Assembly (NCBI GenBank): GCA_001931875.2
Contig: MSJH02000546.1
Coordinates: 124,001 to 188,000, forward strand
From: Byssochlamys sp. IMV 00236
Lineage: Eukaryota > Ascomycota > Eurotiomycetes > Eurotiales > Thermoascaceae
Reading direction: 5' to 3'
Length of the DNA: 64,000 nucleotides
Shown here: piece by piece, positions 22,854 through 33,898 of the stretch
Layout of the letters: each line of letters opens with the position of its first letter
Position numbering within the stretch: position 1 is the first letter of the stretch
Notes under the pieces: generated by a model
The model's input: only the letters and a program-made list of their open reading frames with translations
What the model was told of the DNA's origin: nothing
Database searches by the model: none
Translations under genes and position numbers: made by a program

Positions 22854-24011
22854 ATGCCGACTCAACTGCAACTGCCAACCAGAAAGCTGGGCCGGTATGG
22901 ACCCGATGTCAGCGCTCTGGGGTATGGAACAATGGGTCTGTCCGTCTTCTACGGTCCTCCGCCCCCTGACGAACGACGGTTCGAGATGCTGGACTATGTC
23001 TACCAGACTGGCTGCACCTTCTGGGACAGCTCCGATCTATACGGCGACAGTGAAGAGCTGCTAGGGAAGTGGTTCGCCCGAACCGGTGTGAGAAACGAGA
23101 TCTTCCTGGCTACCAAGTTTGCGAGAACGGACGAATTCGCCCAAGACGATGACGGGCAGTGTATCAAGGACGCCTGCAACCGTAGCCTGCAGAGACTGGG
23201 CGTGAGAACGATCGATCTCTATTACCTCCACCGCATTGAACGGTACATGCCTATTGAAAAGGCAGTGGCTGCTTTAGCCGACTTGCAACGGGAGGGGAAG
23301 ATCCGATATCTTGGACTCTCCGACTGTAGCGCTGAGACGCTCCGTGCAGCGTAAGTATATATACCTATAACCAAATCCATACGTAAGTTCTAATGCAAGT
23401 TTGTCACAGATGCAAGGTCCACCACATCGCAGCAGCCGAGGTAGAATACAGCCCTTACAAACTAGACATCGAGCGAAACGGCTTTCTACAAACAGCGCGT
23501 GAACTTGGAGTCGCAATCGTAGCCTACTCCCCTCTCGGACGCGGTCTTCTCGGTGGTCAAATCAAGTCGCGCGAAGACCTCTCCACCGACGACCTTCGCA
23601 GAACGCTGACAAGATTCGGACCGACGAAATTCCACCGGAATCTCAAGCTCTACGAGGTCCTCAGTGCCCTTGGAGAACAGAAGGGATGTCACGCTAGTAC
23701 CCTCGTCCTCGCCTGGCTCATGGCCCAGGGCAGCGATATCATCCCTATTCCCGGAACTACCAAGACGAGAAACGTCCAATTGAACGAACAGGCTGTGATG
23801 CTCCAGTTGGATCCTGAAGAGGTCAAGAAGATTCGATATGAAATTGAAAATGCAGAAGCCGTTGGAAAGCCCTTACCGGATGGGTAAGTCTTGATTTCCA
23901 TCATGCTCGTCGCTTTTATGTCCGAAAGAAATCTTGAAAAACAAACTGACCTCTCATGGGAACATCTATAGGGGTATGGCCAGTAGCTTTGCGGACACGC
24001 CGGTTATATAA
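22854..24011 (+). CDS. Aldo/keto reductase
   Basis: Exons 22854..23350, 23410..23883 and 23972..24011 (introns 59 and 88 nt) give 336 residues. The catalytic tetrad is visible: Asp and Tyr in WDSSDLYGDSEELLG (about 59-73), Lys in LATKF and His in YYLHR. The cofactor-binding C-terminal block reads IPIPGTTKTRNVQLNEQA. This is the AKR13-like family of NADPH-dependent reductases, with YakC-type fungal relatives, reducing aldehydes or ketones in the cytosol. The last exon of 40 nt encodes GMASSFADTPVI. Start taken at the ATG before the LPTRKLG strand; the frame is open further upstream but lacks homology-like sequence. Confidence 0.93.
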
Positions 24012-25148
24012 TAACTAATGGGGGCGCGAGCAGCAGGTTGTTTATTATATTATGAACCTTGAAGCGCCTTCATCTTCTCTCTCACTCTGGCCGGTGAATT
24101 ATTTGCTGCTAAGATCCCTATGATTTTTATGATTTTGAGAAGACATCACTTGCACTATACTCAGACTTTGATATTTTCTTCTATTCTATTCGATGAATAT
24201 CTATTATCATACCCAAGAATCAAGCATTCACAATATTTCCCTACTGTAGAATAACACTGGTAGCCATAAATTCTAAGCTACAACAGATACCTAGATTATA
24301 CAGATCGGACTATACTCGTAACAGTCCCATCGCCCGAGATCCCAGCTGGGAAGGTCGACCAAGCTATTTGTTATTTCTCCGATTTCTGACAAGAGATGAG
24401 GACATGTCTGTATTGGCTTATTGACAATATTTTATTTATATCTTGTGAATAGGTCGGATCAGAACCAAGAGAAATAATTCAGCGCTTCAGGCGCGAAAAT
24501 AGAGAAAGATGATACACCGTCAAAAGAGAAGGGTTATGTTCCAACGAGATGGGATATCAGACAGGATGCGAAAAAAAAAGGCAGCATAGCACACAAAGAA
24601 ACGACAGACATCAGTTGTAATAACGATGAGGTACACACTATACATTCGACAGCCAGGTCGGAGATCAAAAAAGGTTTTTGGGCGGGCGACGCAAAGCTCC
24701 GAGCATGCGCTCGATCGATGAAATTAGGTTTAGACACGAAGAGTAAATGCAAGGAATGATGGATACAGGACCGGCTCCAGAATCGAGGCGCTTTCAAGCA
24801 GAAGGGAAAGAAAGGACACACAACAACAATACATGGCTGCTGAACATACTTCGAACGGAGGCACTTGCAACTGCATAACGGCAAAGAACACCAAATGGGA
24901 AGTTCAAGAGGCTCAGGAGTTGAACAGCCATCTCAGAGCGGACGCCCTCGAAGAGAAAGATCAGATCAGAATTAGACGGAATATACATAAGATCGCTCGA
25001 TGGGGACGTGGAAGCCATTGACAGACAGGATAAGACAGACAGTCATTTACAACGTTACGTGAAAGTGTAATACCGACAATAGAGGGTAGAGTCATATTTG
25101 CAGTGCTTCATGCCAATCAACCGACAAGGACTCGCTTTAGAATATCGC
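24012..25148. other. Convergent intergenic spacer, 1.1 kb
   Basis: 3' flanks of the aldo/keto reductase and the kelch-like gene; AT-rich to about 24450. No gene recognised. Confidence 0.55.
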
Positions 25149-27326
25149 TCACTTGAGGTTGAGATTCAACCAACTCATATCGGAGTTGACATTGCTGCGA
25201 GTCTGTAGGTCGTCGTCGTAGTGCTCTGGTATGACTGTACTTGAACCACGGTGATGGGTGCGATTGGTGTCGATTCTCTGAGAATGGCTTGCAGATCGCG
25301 AAGGGATCATCAAGGTATCTCCTCCTACGTTTGTGGGTGCGTAGACGCTGTTGGTGTAGTTGCTACTTGCTGGTCGTGGCCACCCTCGTTCGTCAACGAT
25401 GCTGGCTGGCACACCGGACGAGTAAGCATCTGGGCCATAGTCACCATCATCGGAGGCTAAGCTGACTGAATCGGCACTTGATATCCTCGCGGATTGGCCT
25501 TCCTGGAAGAATAGACTCTTGCTAGGATGCTCGGTACTAGGACTGCCGGTAGGAACACGGCCTAATGGTCTCCGATCATCGAGGACCCCTAGATTCAATG
25601 GAGCGAGCCCGGAAGTCATGGTTGGCCATCCACTGCCTCTGTAGTCAGATCTGGTCTGATCGGATGAGACTGTTGATCGGGGTGACTTGGCGTCGATAAA
25701 ACTGGTCGCGTTATTGTCCTCGAAGTATTTACTCCATCCCTCATCCGTGGTCCTATCTCCGCGAGGACGCTCATCTGGCGACGAACGGTCTGTGGCTGTC
25801 AGCGGGCTCGGGGTGGCCTCTTGTCGACTGGACATGATAGTGGTCAAGGGGCTTCGGTTTTTCTCTGCGAATACTCCGTGCTGACTCATTGGTGAAGCCA
25901 AAGAGTTGGAACCATTGTATTTGCCCGACATGATAGCGAGTGAGTCGGCTGACACTGACGGGACAGAACCTCTTCCCATTGGGGTTGCAGATAGAGCAAG
26001 AGGCTCGAGACCCCGGTCCTGGAAACTGAGGCGGTCCTTGTCCTCCACCTGGCCATTCGCTCCGGGCCTTTCCTTCTTCTGCCTCAGCCACCTGAGAATA
26101 AGGAGGACGATGACCAAGAATAAGGCAAATCCCAGTACACCACCCAGAGTGGCGCCAATGATTGTCCCTGTTCGACTGCTAGATTTACCACCAGCACCAC
26201 TAGCGGTACTCGTAGCTGCCGCAGGCGGGCTAGAGATGGCACTGGTGGTAGCTGCAGCGGTTGCAGACGTCGTACTGGAACTTGTAGTCGATGAAACGGA
26301 TTGAGTCACAAGAGGTTTCTGCACTTCGTCGCCGTGGAAGAGTTTGGTAGCGTTCAACCACCGATTGCTTGATGAGTCGAATATGCATAAGGGATCAGTC
26401 GTGCTACCGCCGGAAATAACCACAAACCCGTTGCCGTCCTGCGCCAGGGAGAAACCGGTTCGAGTTACGTTTGGCGCAAACGTTCCGTTGTAGGCGGGAT
26501 AGTTGGCCAAGGTGAGATCTCTTTTCGTTTTCGTTGCGGAGGTTGACGATGCGCTAGAGGTACCGACGACTTGGCCGGCTGGTGCTGGAACACCGCCGGC
26601 GTCGAGCAGAGCGACTCTCGAGACAGTATTGGGCGAGGTGCTCATGTCGAAAGTCTCCAATATCTTCGAACCGTCCGAGGCGCTGACCAAAGCACACTGG
26701 ACCTGCTCAGGAAGTGCCTGGGCCAGCGAGGCGCCGGAGTTCTGCCATCCGCCGGTCGAGTTAAAGACGAAGATCGATGTCGTACTCGCATCACCGCCCA
26801 CTAAAGCTGCTGAACCTTCATCCCAGGGTAACAACATGGGTGCTACCGCAGGATAGGCACCTTGCGAATTGAAAGAATCCATGCCGAACGGCGGCACGGT
26901 CGAAACAAGAAACGTTGATGTCGTCGGAGCCTCGCTACCATCCTGAGAGCCTGCGTAGATCAGTAAAGAAGCTGTCGAATTGATATAGGCAGCGCCATGG
27001 TTTGTCCGGTTCTGAAGAGAGGTTCCCGGCGTATCGATGGTCTGCCATTGTTTATCTTCAAAGGAATATCTCTGAAGGCCAGAATAATCGGGAGAGTTTG
27101 CGGTTCCACCGACAACGTAGAGTGACTCTCGATTGTTATCGCCTTCAGTTCCTCCTTTCACACAGATCGCACCAGTTACCGCCTGACCCATCTGCAGCTT
27201 TTGCCATTTCCCATCCAGTTCCAGCGGTAACGAAAGGAATGCATCGGGCGTATAAACATAGAGCGTATTGTTGTGAATGGCGGAGCAATGACCCTCCAAC
27301 GTCACTGGCGGGATGGGGATCGACAT
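25149..27326 (-). CDS. Single-pass membrane protein with kelch-like propeller ectodomain
   Basis: A single exon of 725 residues. The first 350 or so residues hold kelch-like blades (YVVGGTAN, LLIYAGSQDG, ALVGGDAST, FVVISGGSTTDP) with several N-x-S/T sites. A Ser/Thr/Ala-rich stalk follows (about 350-400), then a Gly/Ser linker and one strong membrane helix (GATLGGVLGFALFLVIVLL), a basic stop-transfer LRWLRQKK, and a long Ser/Pro-rich tail of about 290 residues. This layout suggests a cell-surface protein with propeller outside and tail in the cytoplasm. No signal peptide is visible at the chosen start (27326) or the longer one (27389), so either the helix acts as a reverse signal-anchor or a 5' exon is missed. 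Function unknown. Confidence 0.85.
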   Translation of the reverse strand: MSIPIPPVTLEGHCSAIHNNTLYVYTPDAFLSLPLELDGKWQKLQMGQAVTGAICVKGGTEGDNNRESLYVVGGTANSPDYSGLQRYSFEDKQWQTIDTPGTSLQNRTNHGAAYINSTASLLIYAGSQDGSEAPTTSTFLVSTVPPFGMDSFNSQGAYPAVAPMLLPWDEGSAALVGGDASTTSIFVFNSTGGWQNSGASLAQALPEQVQCALVSASDGSKILETFDMSTSPNTVSRVALLDAGGVPAPAGQVVGTSSASSTSATKTKRDLTLANYPAYNGTFAPNVTRTGFSLAQDGNGFVVISGGSTTDPLCIFDSSSNRWLNATKLFHGDEVQKPLVTQSVSSTTSSSTTSATAAATTSAISSPPAAATSTASGAGGKSSSRTGTIIGATLGGVLGFALFLVIVLLILRWLRQKKERPGANGQVEDKDRLSFQDRGLEPLALSATPMGRGSVPSVSADSLAIMSGKYNGSNSLASPMSQHGVFAEKNRSPLTTIMSSRQEATPSPLTATDRSSPDERPRGDRTTDEGWSKYFEDNNATSFIDAKSPRSTVSSDQTRSDYRGSGWPTMTSGLAPLNLGVLDDRRPLGRVPTGSPSTEHPSKSLFFQEGQSARISSADSVSLASDDGDYGPDAYSSGVPASIVDERGWPRPASSNYTNSVYAPTNVGGDTLMIPSRSASHSQRIDTNRTHHRGSSTVIPEHYDDDLQTRSNVNSDMSWLNLNLK

Positions 27327-28685
27327 GTTTAACGAATGTGTCCTCGAGAACGCCAGCCGAAGACGAAAGTTAGGTTGATGACCAGTCAACAGCTATCTGA
27401 GCGCAGACAGTATGGGCAAGGTACAAGATATAAAAGAGTGAACGGGGTGAGACTGCCAGAGTACTATCTCATGATTGAATGGAACGATTGGCGGCGGCGA
27501 GTTTTCCCAACGTCGATAGCAATGGCTACACGGTAGCCCAGATAGATAGAGGAGCAATGCGACGCTGCCAGCTCCGCCAGATACCTATCTGTGGCTGTTT
27601 ACCGTACGGGGGTATTCCAGATCTCCGTGCTTAACACTTGAACGTGGGCCCAGAGCTGAATTCCCGGATATTACCACCAAGAATACGGCGTGGATCCCGC
27701 GCAAGACAGTTTCCCGAAGGATTGAGGGAAGATCGGAGCCTTCAATGTGCTGTGAGGCGGGTTAAAGACGAAGAAAAGAGCGGAAGATGTAGTGAAGTTC
27801 TCGATCGTGTCGGCGGGTGAGGTCCAGCTATGGTCAGGGGAAGCGGTATCCAAGCGCTCGAGGTTCAACACATAGAGATACCGACACGACACGGAGAGCG
27901 AGAGAGAAATAATAACGAGAGAATGGTGTAGATCAAATGAGTGCCAGGCGTCCCCCGAGAGGTAAAAACCCGCTGACAGGAGAGAGAAGAGTGAACGGGC
28001 CCAGGGAGAAGACGTCGGTAGACCGAAGAGGGTGAAACAACGGAGGCACAGCTTTGACCACGAGTACTTTATCAGGTTTCTTTCTAGAAGCAAAGAGCGA
28101 GAGGTCGTATCGCGTGGGAATAGAAGGATAGAAGGAGCAAATCGTGAGAGAACTGGATGCGCAACAGTGCACTGCACTTGACAGGACGACCCAAGCAGAC
28201 GGTGGACGAGCAGAAGAAGAGGATGAGAAAGAGACAGGCAAAGATTCTCTTTGATCGTCCAACCGTCACAGTTCTCAAGGGCGAGTGACAGGGGAAGCGG
28301 GGAAAGCGAGAAGGTTAGAAGGCTCCTGATGGCGATCCAGGAACTAACAGCCGCCGGCGTTCCCTCGTTCTCGCTTGTCACCGCGATGCGCAGTGATTCG
28401 GCTACAGCAACACACACTATGTTCTTGGGGGCTGGTGCTGGTTAATATCATCATTATCCCTTGCCGTACTGTGTACAACCTCGATAAGAAGGATGATGCC
28501 CGCATGAGAGGCGTCATAATCGATGGTGGAGGGAGGAGGAGGATAGGCTCGAGTCTGGCCATCCTCGGTATGGATGTCTCTCTCTCCACGAAGTTTTGTG
28601 AAACAGACGAAAAGCCTGGAGACTCCACATGAAACTTTGAACTGTCTAAGACTCTACACAGCTGGTCCAATTGATCCCAAAGGAG

Positions 28686-28703
28686 TAATAATAATAATAA
28701 TAA
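28686..28703. repeat. TAA microsatellite
   Basis: About six tandem TAA units. Confidence 0.9.
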
Positions 28704-29699
28704 CTCGTCGACTGTTTGCTCGAACACCGACTACCACGCTTTGTGACAGTTGACGCTTATTATGAGATGAGACGAAGCGCCATAAGCTACTACTTGCTTA
28801 ACGATGGAGCATCTGCGATGCGATGCAAGGACAGCCGCGATCGATGGTCTCTGCCTCCTAGACCGCTATAATGCGAGGAGCACCCGATGGATACGACTAT
28901 GGTATATCTGGCAATGGATGTTGTCGCCATCGTCGGTTGGATCAATCATCAGTGTAACATACTCCGTATACCGCGGCCATTGTTATTCCCAGGATCCAGG
29001 TTTGGTTCACGGCCCCAAGGAGATTTCCATCGCATCCCACAGTTCGTTCAATCAGTTCCAGCTTTGCTCCTAATTCCACGGTCCGCTCGTGGGTCTTTGT
29101 GGCGTGATAGACAACCGAATAATGGGCCGATCTCCGCCCAAGGGGCAGATAACTCATTATTACAACCGCTATGTTGATGACCGCATTGAAATCTGGTCAA
29201 GCCAATTGTCCCTGAACTGTCTCCAGGCGGCAGCTGGCTAGTTATGATTAGAGCGCAGAGTATTACATCTCAGGCATTCTGGATCCCCCATGCTCACGAA
29301 TCGCGAGAGACAGCCTGCTCTTAGATTTTCAGAGGCTTTTTGATCAGACTATCACCACTCCACGAGTCACGACAAGCCAGTTAATTGTCGCAAGGGACCC
29401 CGAACGCGTTCTGCAACGGCGCCAGAGAGCACGTCGAAAGTGGCTATTCGTCGGGCGTCACGCTTGGCCAGGAACGCGACCGTCCAACTAGGGCTCGCGG
29501 AGCAACTAAATTATTAGATGCTTTATCTAACTATCTAGCGGCCAGGGACAAGGTTACCTTGGAATCTGGATGGAGCCTGCTGACGTCCCTTGAGCTCCCT
29601 TCGGCCCTTCGGGTCTCATCATTGAGCGCTAGCGAAATGTTTCAATATACTAGGTACAAAAGTTTTTTGTTTTTTCTCCACTTTTTCCGCCTCTCTCTG

Positions 29700-29781
29700 A
29701 TTAGTCTGTTCTGAGTTACAGTCACATGACCACTGATTTAATTGGTCTATTCTGAGTTACAGTCACATGACCATTGATTTA
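29700..29781. repeat. 41-bp tandem duplication
   Basis: Two head-to-tail copies (29700..29740 and 29741..29781) that differ at three positions, all A/G or C/T transitions. Each holds GAGTTACAGTCACATGACCA. It directly borders the AT-rich block to its right. Confidence 0.9.
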
Positions 29782-30160
29782 TCATATGGTTTAAACTGCT
29801 AGGTATTACCGCCTTCTAATTTAAGAAATTAAAACAACTCTTCCTAACCTCCTATACAGGTTCGCGTTTATATTAATTAATTTACACCCTTCGCAGTCCT
29901 TACCCCCTGCTTTCTTTTGCCTATTAAAGCTCGCTTTTAAAGCATTTTCTTCTATCTAAATACTAGCTTCTTATTGGTCTGTCTAAAATATCGACTATAT
30001 CAGCTAAATCCCTCCTACCTATCCCCCTTCTGCCTACCTATCTTATATAGACTTCGGCTTCTTATATTATCTAGCAATTACTAGCTAGCTTCATCCATTA
30101 GATAGTTCTTTACAATATTTATCATCATCTACAGTTACTACACTAAAAGAGCCTGACAAA
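29782..30160. repeat. AT/pyrimidine-rich block, possible decayed mobile element
   Basis: Dense in TA steps, CTA/TTA words and C/T runs on the plus strand, unlike the flanks. No open frame, no terminal repeat recognised. Consistent with RIP-mutated repeat DNA; inference only. Confidence 0.35.
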
Positions 30161-30196
30161 TTACCTGATTTAGGTAAGCAATCAACCTATCTGCCA

Positions 30197-30262
30197 GGCT
30201 TTGCCAGCGCGCCAGCGCGTCAGCGCCAGCAGCCAGCTTAGTCAGAGCAGCCAGCTTGGTCA
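30197..30262. repeat. CAGC-rich patch with 17-bp direct repeat
   Basis: Repeated GCCAGCGC and GCAGCCAGCTT words; GCAGCCAGCTT occurs twice 17 bp apart. GC-rich, in contrast to the AT-rich block beside it. Confidence 0.7.
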
Positions 30263-30798
30263 CTACGCTCAATGATTATTTGCTACGGCCCCTCCTAGCC
30301 GTAGCGCACCTAGTATCGAGTCGGTCTGCTCCTCCGACCAGAGACAGTCGCACTTGCAGCCTCAGGCATTTACGGTATCCTCGGTGGTATTATTGTTTGT
30401 TGATTCTCGCCAGGAGGTCAAGGACCATACCTATAGGACATAGCATGTTACACGGAGAAATAGCCTGGAAGTCTCTACCCGCAGGATCCGACCTCCCGAC
30501 GTCGACAACCGATCATTGCTCGATTTATTATGGTAAAATATCACTATTATTATTCTATCTAATATTATTATTGTAGAGAAAGTACCCAAGGCTTGCCCCA
30601 AGTGGGCCCACGATCATGAGGCTTTTCCTTGGAGTCCGTTCGATCCACCAGCGGTTGGGCCCATCGGGACGTCATGGCCATTATTGTTCAATAATGTTCA
30701 ATGATGCTTTTGACAAGCTAACGAGGACTAATCCCACGCCTCAATGCTTAGCCGTTAAACTGTTAGCGACCCGACAAGCAAGACCATAGTTAGTTATC

Positions 30799-30939
30799 TA
30801 CTCCGTACACTGATTACATAGCATCATTTGAGATCTGAACAATTTTAGATCGACTGCGTAGAGTACAGTAGTAGATAGTTACTCTAGTTAACTATTATTA
30901 TTTCGTACTCTGTACAGCAGCACAGCTAGTACGGAGTAC
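30799..30939. repeat. Inverted TACTCCGTAC pair
   Basis: A 10-bp perfect inverted repeat (30799..30808 and 30930..30939) bounds 141 bp of AT-rich sequence without a gene. Might be a tiny hairpin element or chance; the same 9-mer recurs elsewhere in intergenic DNA of this window. Confidence 0.4.
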
Positions 30940-31343
30940 GCAGACTATCAATAATAATAATCTCTGGTTATATTGAAGGGAAGTTCATATGCCAAAATAG
31001 GACATGATTGGCGCTCTAAGGGAAAATCGCTAATTTTATGCGAGTTAGTGCTTTTCGGCTGTTTCCAGTCCATGGGTGGACCCCGACTATGCAGAGTAGC
31101 TATGATGGAGGAAAGAAAAAAGGAATTATTAATTTACAGGACAAGCACGCGGAATTGCTGAATAATGACATGCATTTCCCGCAACAAGGAGCCCTCTCAT
31201 CGTGATGTTCATATGACCATAGATCGAATTGTCCTTCAAGGTTGGGTGGTACCAAACATAGGTGACTTGATGTGACATCCGAGATATCACGGCGCTTAGA
31301 GATGCCCAATGGACCATTAGGCTTCGAGTCTTTGTGCCGATCT

Positions 31344-33443
31344 CTATGACTGTCCGCTTTGCTGGGCTTGTTGCTGCTTCCACTGGTGGGCTCTCTGGAG
31401 CAGCTTCGACAGGTTCGCTGCGGATTCGTCGTCCGCGGGGAAGACATAGTCCATGTACTCTTCGTACCGGTCGTCGTCCAGCTTGCGTCTCTTCTTGACC
31501 CTCCGCGGCATCTGCTTCTCGATCTTGGCGATGTCTTCGGGAGAACCGTGCGTGTTTTCGAATGCCTTCCATGCATTCAACAGGTCCACTCTCTGCGAGA
31601 TTGTCAGCCATGTGCCGGGAAGGCGGGGTGAGGGTCGGTAAATGTATTCGTGGCTTACCTCTTCCTTCATATCCTTCTCCTTCATCCGCTGGTACGCACG
31701 TTCGAAGATCTTGCGAGCGCGGCGCTTCGCTTCTTCGCTGACCGGCCGTTCCTCTTCCTCCTCCTCCTCTTCCTCTTCGCCTTCCGGAACGTTGATCTCG
31801 AACCGGGCGTAGTTGATCCACACCTTGACGTGATCTGTCCTCTCCAGAAGACGTTCGTAGAGAGCCCGCACGCGATCGTACTCTCCCTCGTACTCCTCGA
31901 AGTCGATATACGCTTTCCACACGAGCTCGGGCATATCCAATGTCTGCTGCTCAATGCCAAGCTCAAAGATAGCCCTCGCTCGATCGAGATCTTCCAGTCC
32001 ACGTTCCAATTCTGCATATTTGATCCATGCCTGGCTGTTTGAGTGGTTCCACTCAATTTGCTTTTCATACAGAGTTCGACATCGAACGAACTCGAACAGC
32101 TGACGCTCTAGGTCTATGTAGCCGCGGAAGAGCTTGTCCTTGGGACACATTCCAATTGCCTGGCCGAGAGTCTTCCGTGCTGCCTGCAGATCCATCTGTC
32201 GGATCTCGAATTGGGCTTTCAGGAGCCAGATCTTGGCGAAGGTGAACTTTCGGTGCGGAATGAGCTTCAGGCATTCGTTGTATATTTGCCTGGCACGCTC
32301 GATGTCGTTATTCTCCATCTCCTCCCATAGTGCGTAGAAGATCCACAAGAAGATGTATCGTCTCCAATGCCGCTTCTCCTGCGACGGAGGGATCTGTGCG
32401 ATTGCTCGCTCATATACATCACGAACCCGGTCGACATCACCAGAGCTTTCTTCCAGTCTGGCGAAGTCGAACCAGATATCGTAGTTCCTCGGGTTCTCCT
32501 TGAGCTGCTCCTCATACTGCACTCTCCGTTTAGCAAGGATGACGTCTTCGACACCATCCCGGTCACCGAATTGTTTCTCGAAGGTAGTGTATGCCTTGTG
32601 CAATGCCATCGACTTCGATCGAGGCAGACGATCCAAAGCATATTTGTAGATAGCCCTCGCACGCTCGTACTCCTTGAGCTTAGTCTCAAACTTGGCATAG
32701 GCGATGAAGAGCTTCTCATCCATGAAATCTTCACCCAGCGTCTCGATAGCCAAGCCATACACTTCTCGGACCATATCGCTCGTCCCATACTCCTCCTCAA
32801 ACCGAGCCCACTTGATCCAATTCCTAGGTTCCGGGTGTACCACCGTAAAGCGCTCGAAGATAGCCCGTGCTCTTTCAAATTCATTATATCTCTTCTCGAG
32901 CTTGATGTATGCACCCCACGCGCCCTCATCTGGCTCCCAGGACATCCACCGCTCAAACACCTGCCGGGTTCCGGGGATGTTCCCCAACATCTCCTCCATG
33001 TAGACATACTTATACCAAAGCTTGTCCACTCGCGGCAGAATCGTCACGGCGCGATCAAGCAGATTCCGAGCATGATTGATATTGCGATTCTTCATCTCCG
33101 ACTCGATATACCGAATCCACAGCACCACCGAAGTCGAATCAACATCCAGCGCACGCTCGAAGATAGATCGCGCCCGGCGGAATTCCTTCTGCTCGAGCTC
33201 CCATTGCGCATAGCGCATCCAGTTGTTCATGTTAATCCTATTGCGCCGCACATAGTCCTCGAACTCCTTCCGTTTTCGACCCTGGTACTCATGGAGCTCT
33301 TCGAGATCGGCGAACCGTTGCGTCGGGGCTTGGAGGCCGGGTTCTTGTCTGTCAACCGCCTCGCGCAGCAGCTGCTCAGCGGAGATTTGCTGCGGCGCGG
33401 GGGCCTTGTTCTTGACCCGAGGGGGTCCGCGTGAGGACTCCAT
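31344..33443 (-). CDS. CLF1: Pre-mRNA-splicing factor Clf1 (crooked-neck)
   Basis: Exons 31659..33443 and 31344..31592 encode 677 residues, the usual Clf1/Syf3 length in Aspergillus. The 66-nt intron 31593..31658 (GTAAGC...CGCAG) is in frame and stop-free, so unspliced translation would insert 22 residues between MKEE and RVDLL. Almost the whole protein is HAT (half-a-TPR) repeats, visible as W-x-x-Y/W ... RARxIFERAL units from about residue 55 to 600, with the conserved N-terminus [19 protein letters not shown]. Clf1 is a scaffold of the Prp19-associated (NineTeen) complex in the nucleus, needed for spliceosome activation. It is divergent from PRP31, another splicing gene. Confidence 0.97.
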   Translation of the reverse strand: MESSRGPPRVKNKAPAPQQISAEQLLREAVDRQEPGLQAPTQRFADLEELHEYQGRKRKEFEDYVRRNRINMNNWMRYAQWELEQKEFRRARSIFERALDVDSTSVVLWIRYIESEMKNRNINHARNLLDRAVTILPRVDKLWYKYVYMEEMLGNIPGTRQVFERWMSWEPDEGAWGAYIKLEKRYNEFERARAIFERFTVVHPEPRNWIKWARFEEEYGTSDMVREVYGLAIETLGEDFMDEKLFIAYAKFETKLKEYERARAIYKYALDRLPRSKSMALHKAYTTFEKQFGDRDGVEDVILAKRRVQYEEQLKENPRNYDIWFDFARLEESSGDVDRVRDVYERAIAQIPPSQEKRHWRRYIFLWIFYALWEEMENNDIERARQIYNECLKLIPHRKFTFAKIWLLKAQFEIRQMDLQAARKTLGQAIGMCPKDKLFRGYIDLERQLFEFVRCRTLYEKQIEWNHSNSQAWIKYAELERGLEDLDRARAIFELGIEQQTLDMPELVWKAYIDFEEYEGEYDRVRALYERLLERTDHVKVWINYARFEINVPEGEEEEEEEEEERPVSEEAKRRARKIFERAYQRMKEKDMKEEVSHEYIYRPSPRLPGTWLTISQRVDLLNAWKAFENTHGSPEDIAKIEKQMPRRVKKRRKLDDDRYEEYMDYVFPADDESAANLSKLLQRAHQWKQQQAQQSGQS

Positions 33444-33898
33444 GGTGAGTGCTGGCGTGTATGGCGTGTATATCTATTCCACAGGAGTTCGCAGTATCGA
33501 GGTTGACGGAACTGACGGTGTGGATTGTCCTGAGCAAACCCGCCAGTTGCTTAGCCAGCGCGGATAGAACAGCTGAAGGAGCTGACCGCGATTGAGAAAT
33601 CGCCCCCAAAAGTCGGCCACGAATCTCAGACGAAACCGTGTGGTTGTCTGTTGCAGACCGATCAATAATTATCTTCAAGACAGCGTCCGTCGCGATGCAG
33701 AAACATGATAACTAAATGCACAGGTTGTCTCTACCGCCACCCGCATATGATATGGTCTAGTGACGGCGAAGCTCATCTTACATAATCCGTAGCTAACTTC
33801 ATCTTAAGCGGGCTGGCCGTGGCGAAGACCTTCAACCAGTTCGAATTTATCCTGTTCATCAACATCTCTGGGGTGATTCTTTCACAGCTGCTGTCACA
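33444..33898. promoter_or_regulatory. Bidirectional promoter CLF1 / PRP31
   Basis: A 455-bp spacer between the start codons of two spliceosome genes transcribed outwards. No specific site identified. Confidence 0.7.

Larger units (their letters stand above)
27327..31343. other. Gene-poor stretch, 4 kb
   Basis: Promoter side of the kelch-like gene (27.3-28.8 kb, where the 248-codon minus frame is composition noise), a TAA microsatellite, a 41-bp tandem duplication, an AT/pyrimidine-rich block, a CAGC-rich patch and an inverted TACTCCGTAC pair. No gene supported. Confidence 0.55.

Noticed and set aside
27671..28417. 248-codon minus-strand frame upstream of the kelch-like gene
   Set aside because: Ser/Leu-dominated because of a pyrimidine-rich leader; no domain and no link by splicing to the gene below.
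32367..33434. 355-codon plus-strand frame
   Set aside because: Exact antisense of CLF1; composition follows from the codon use of the true gene, and no domain is visible.
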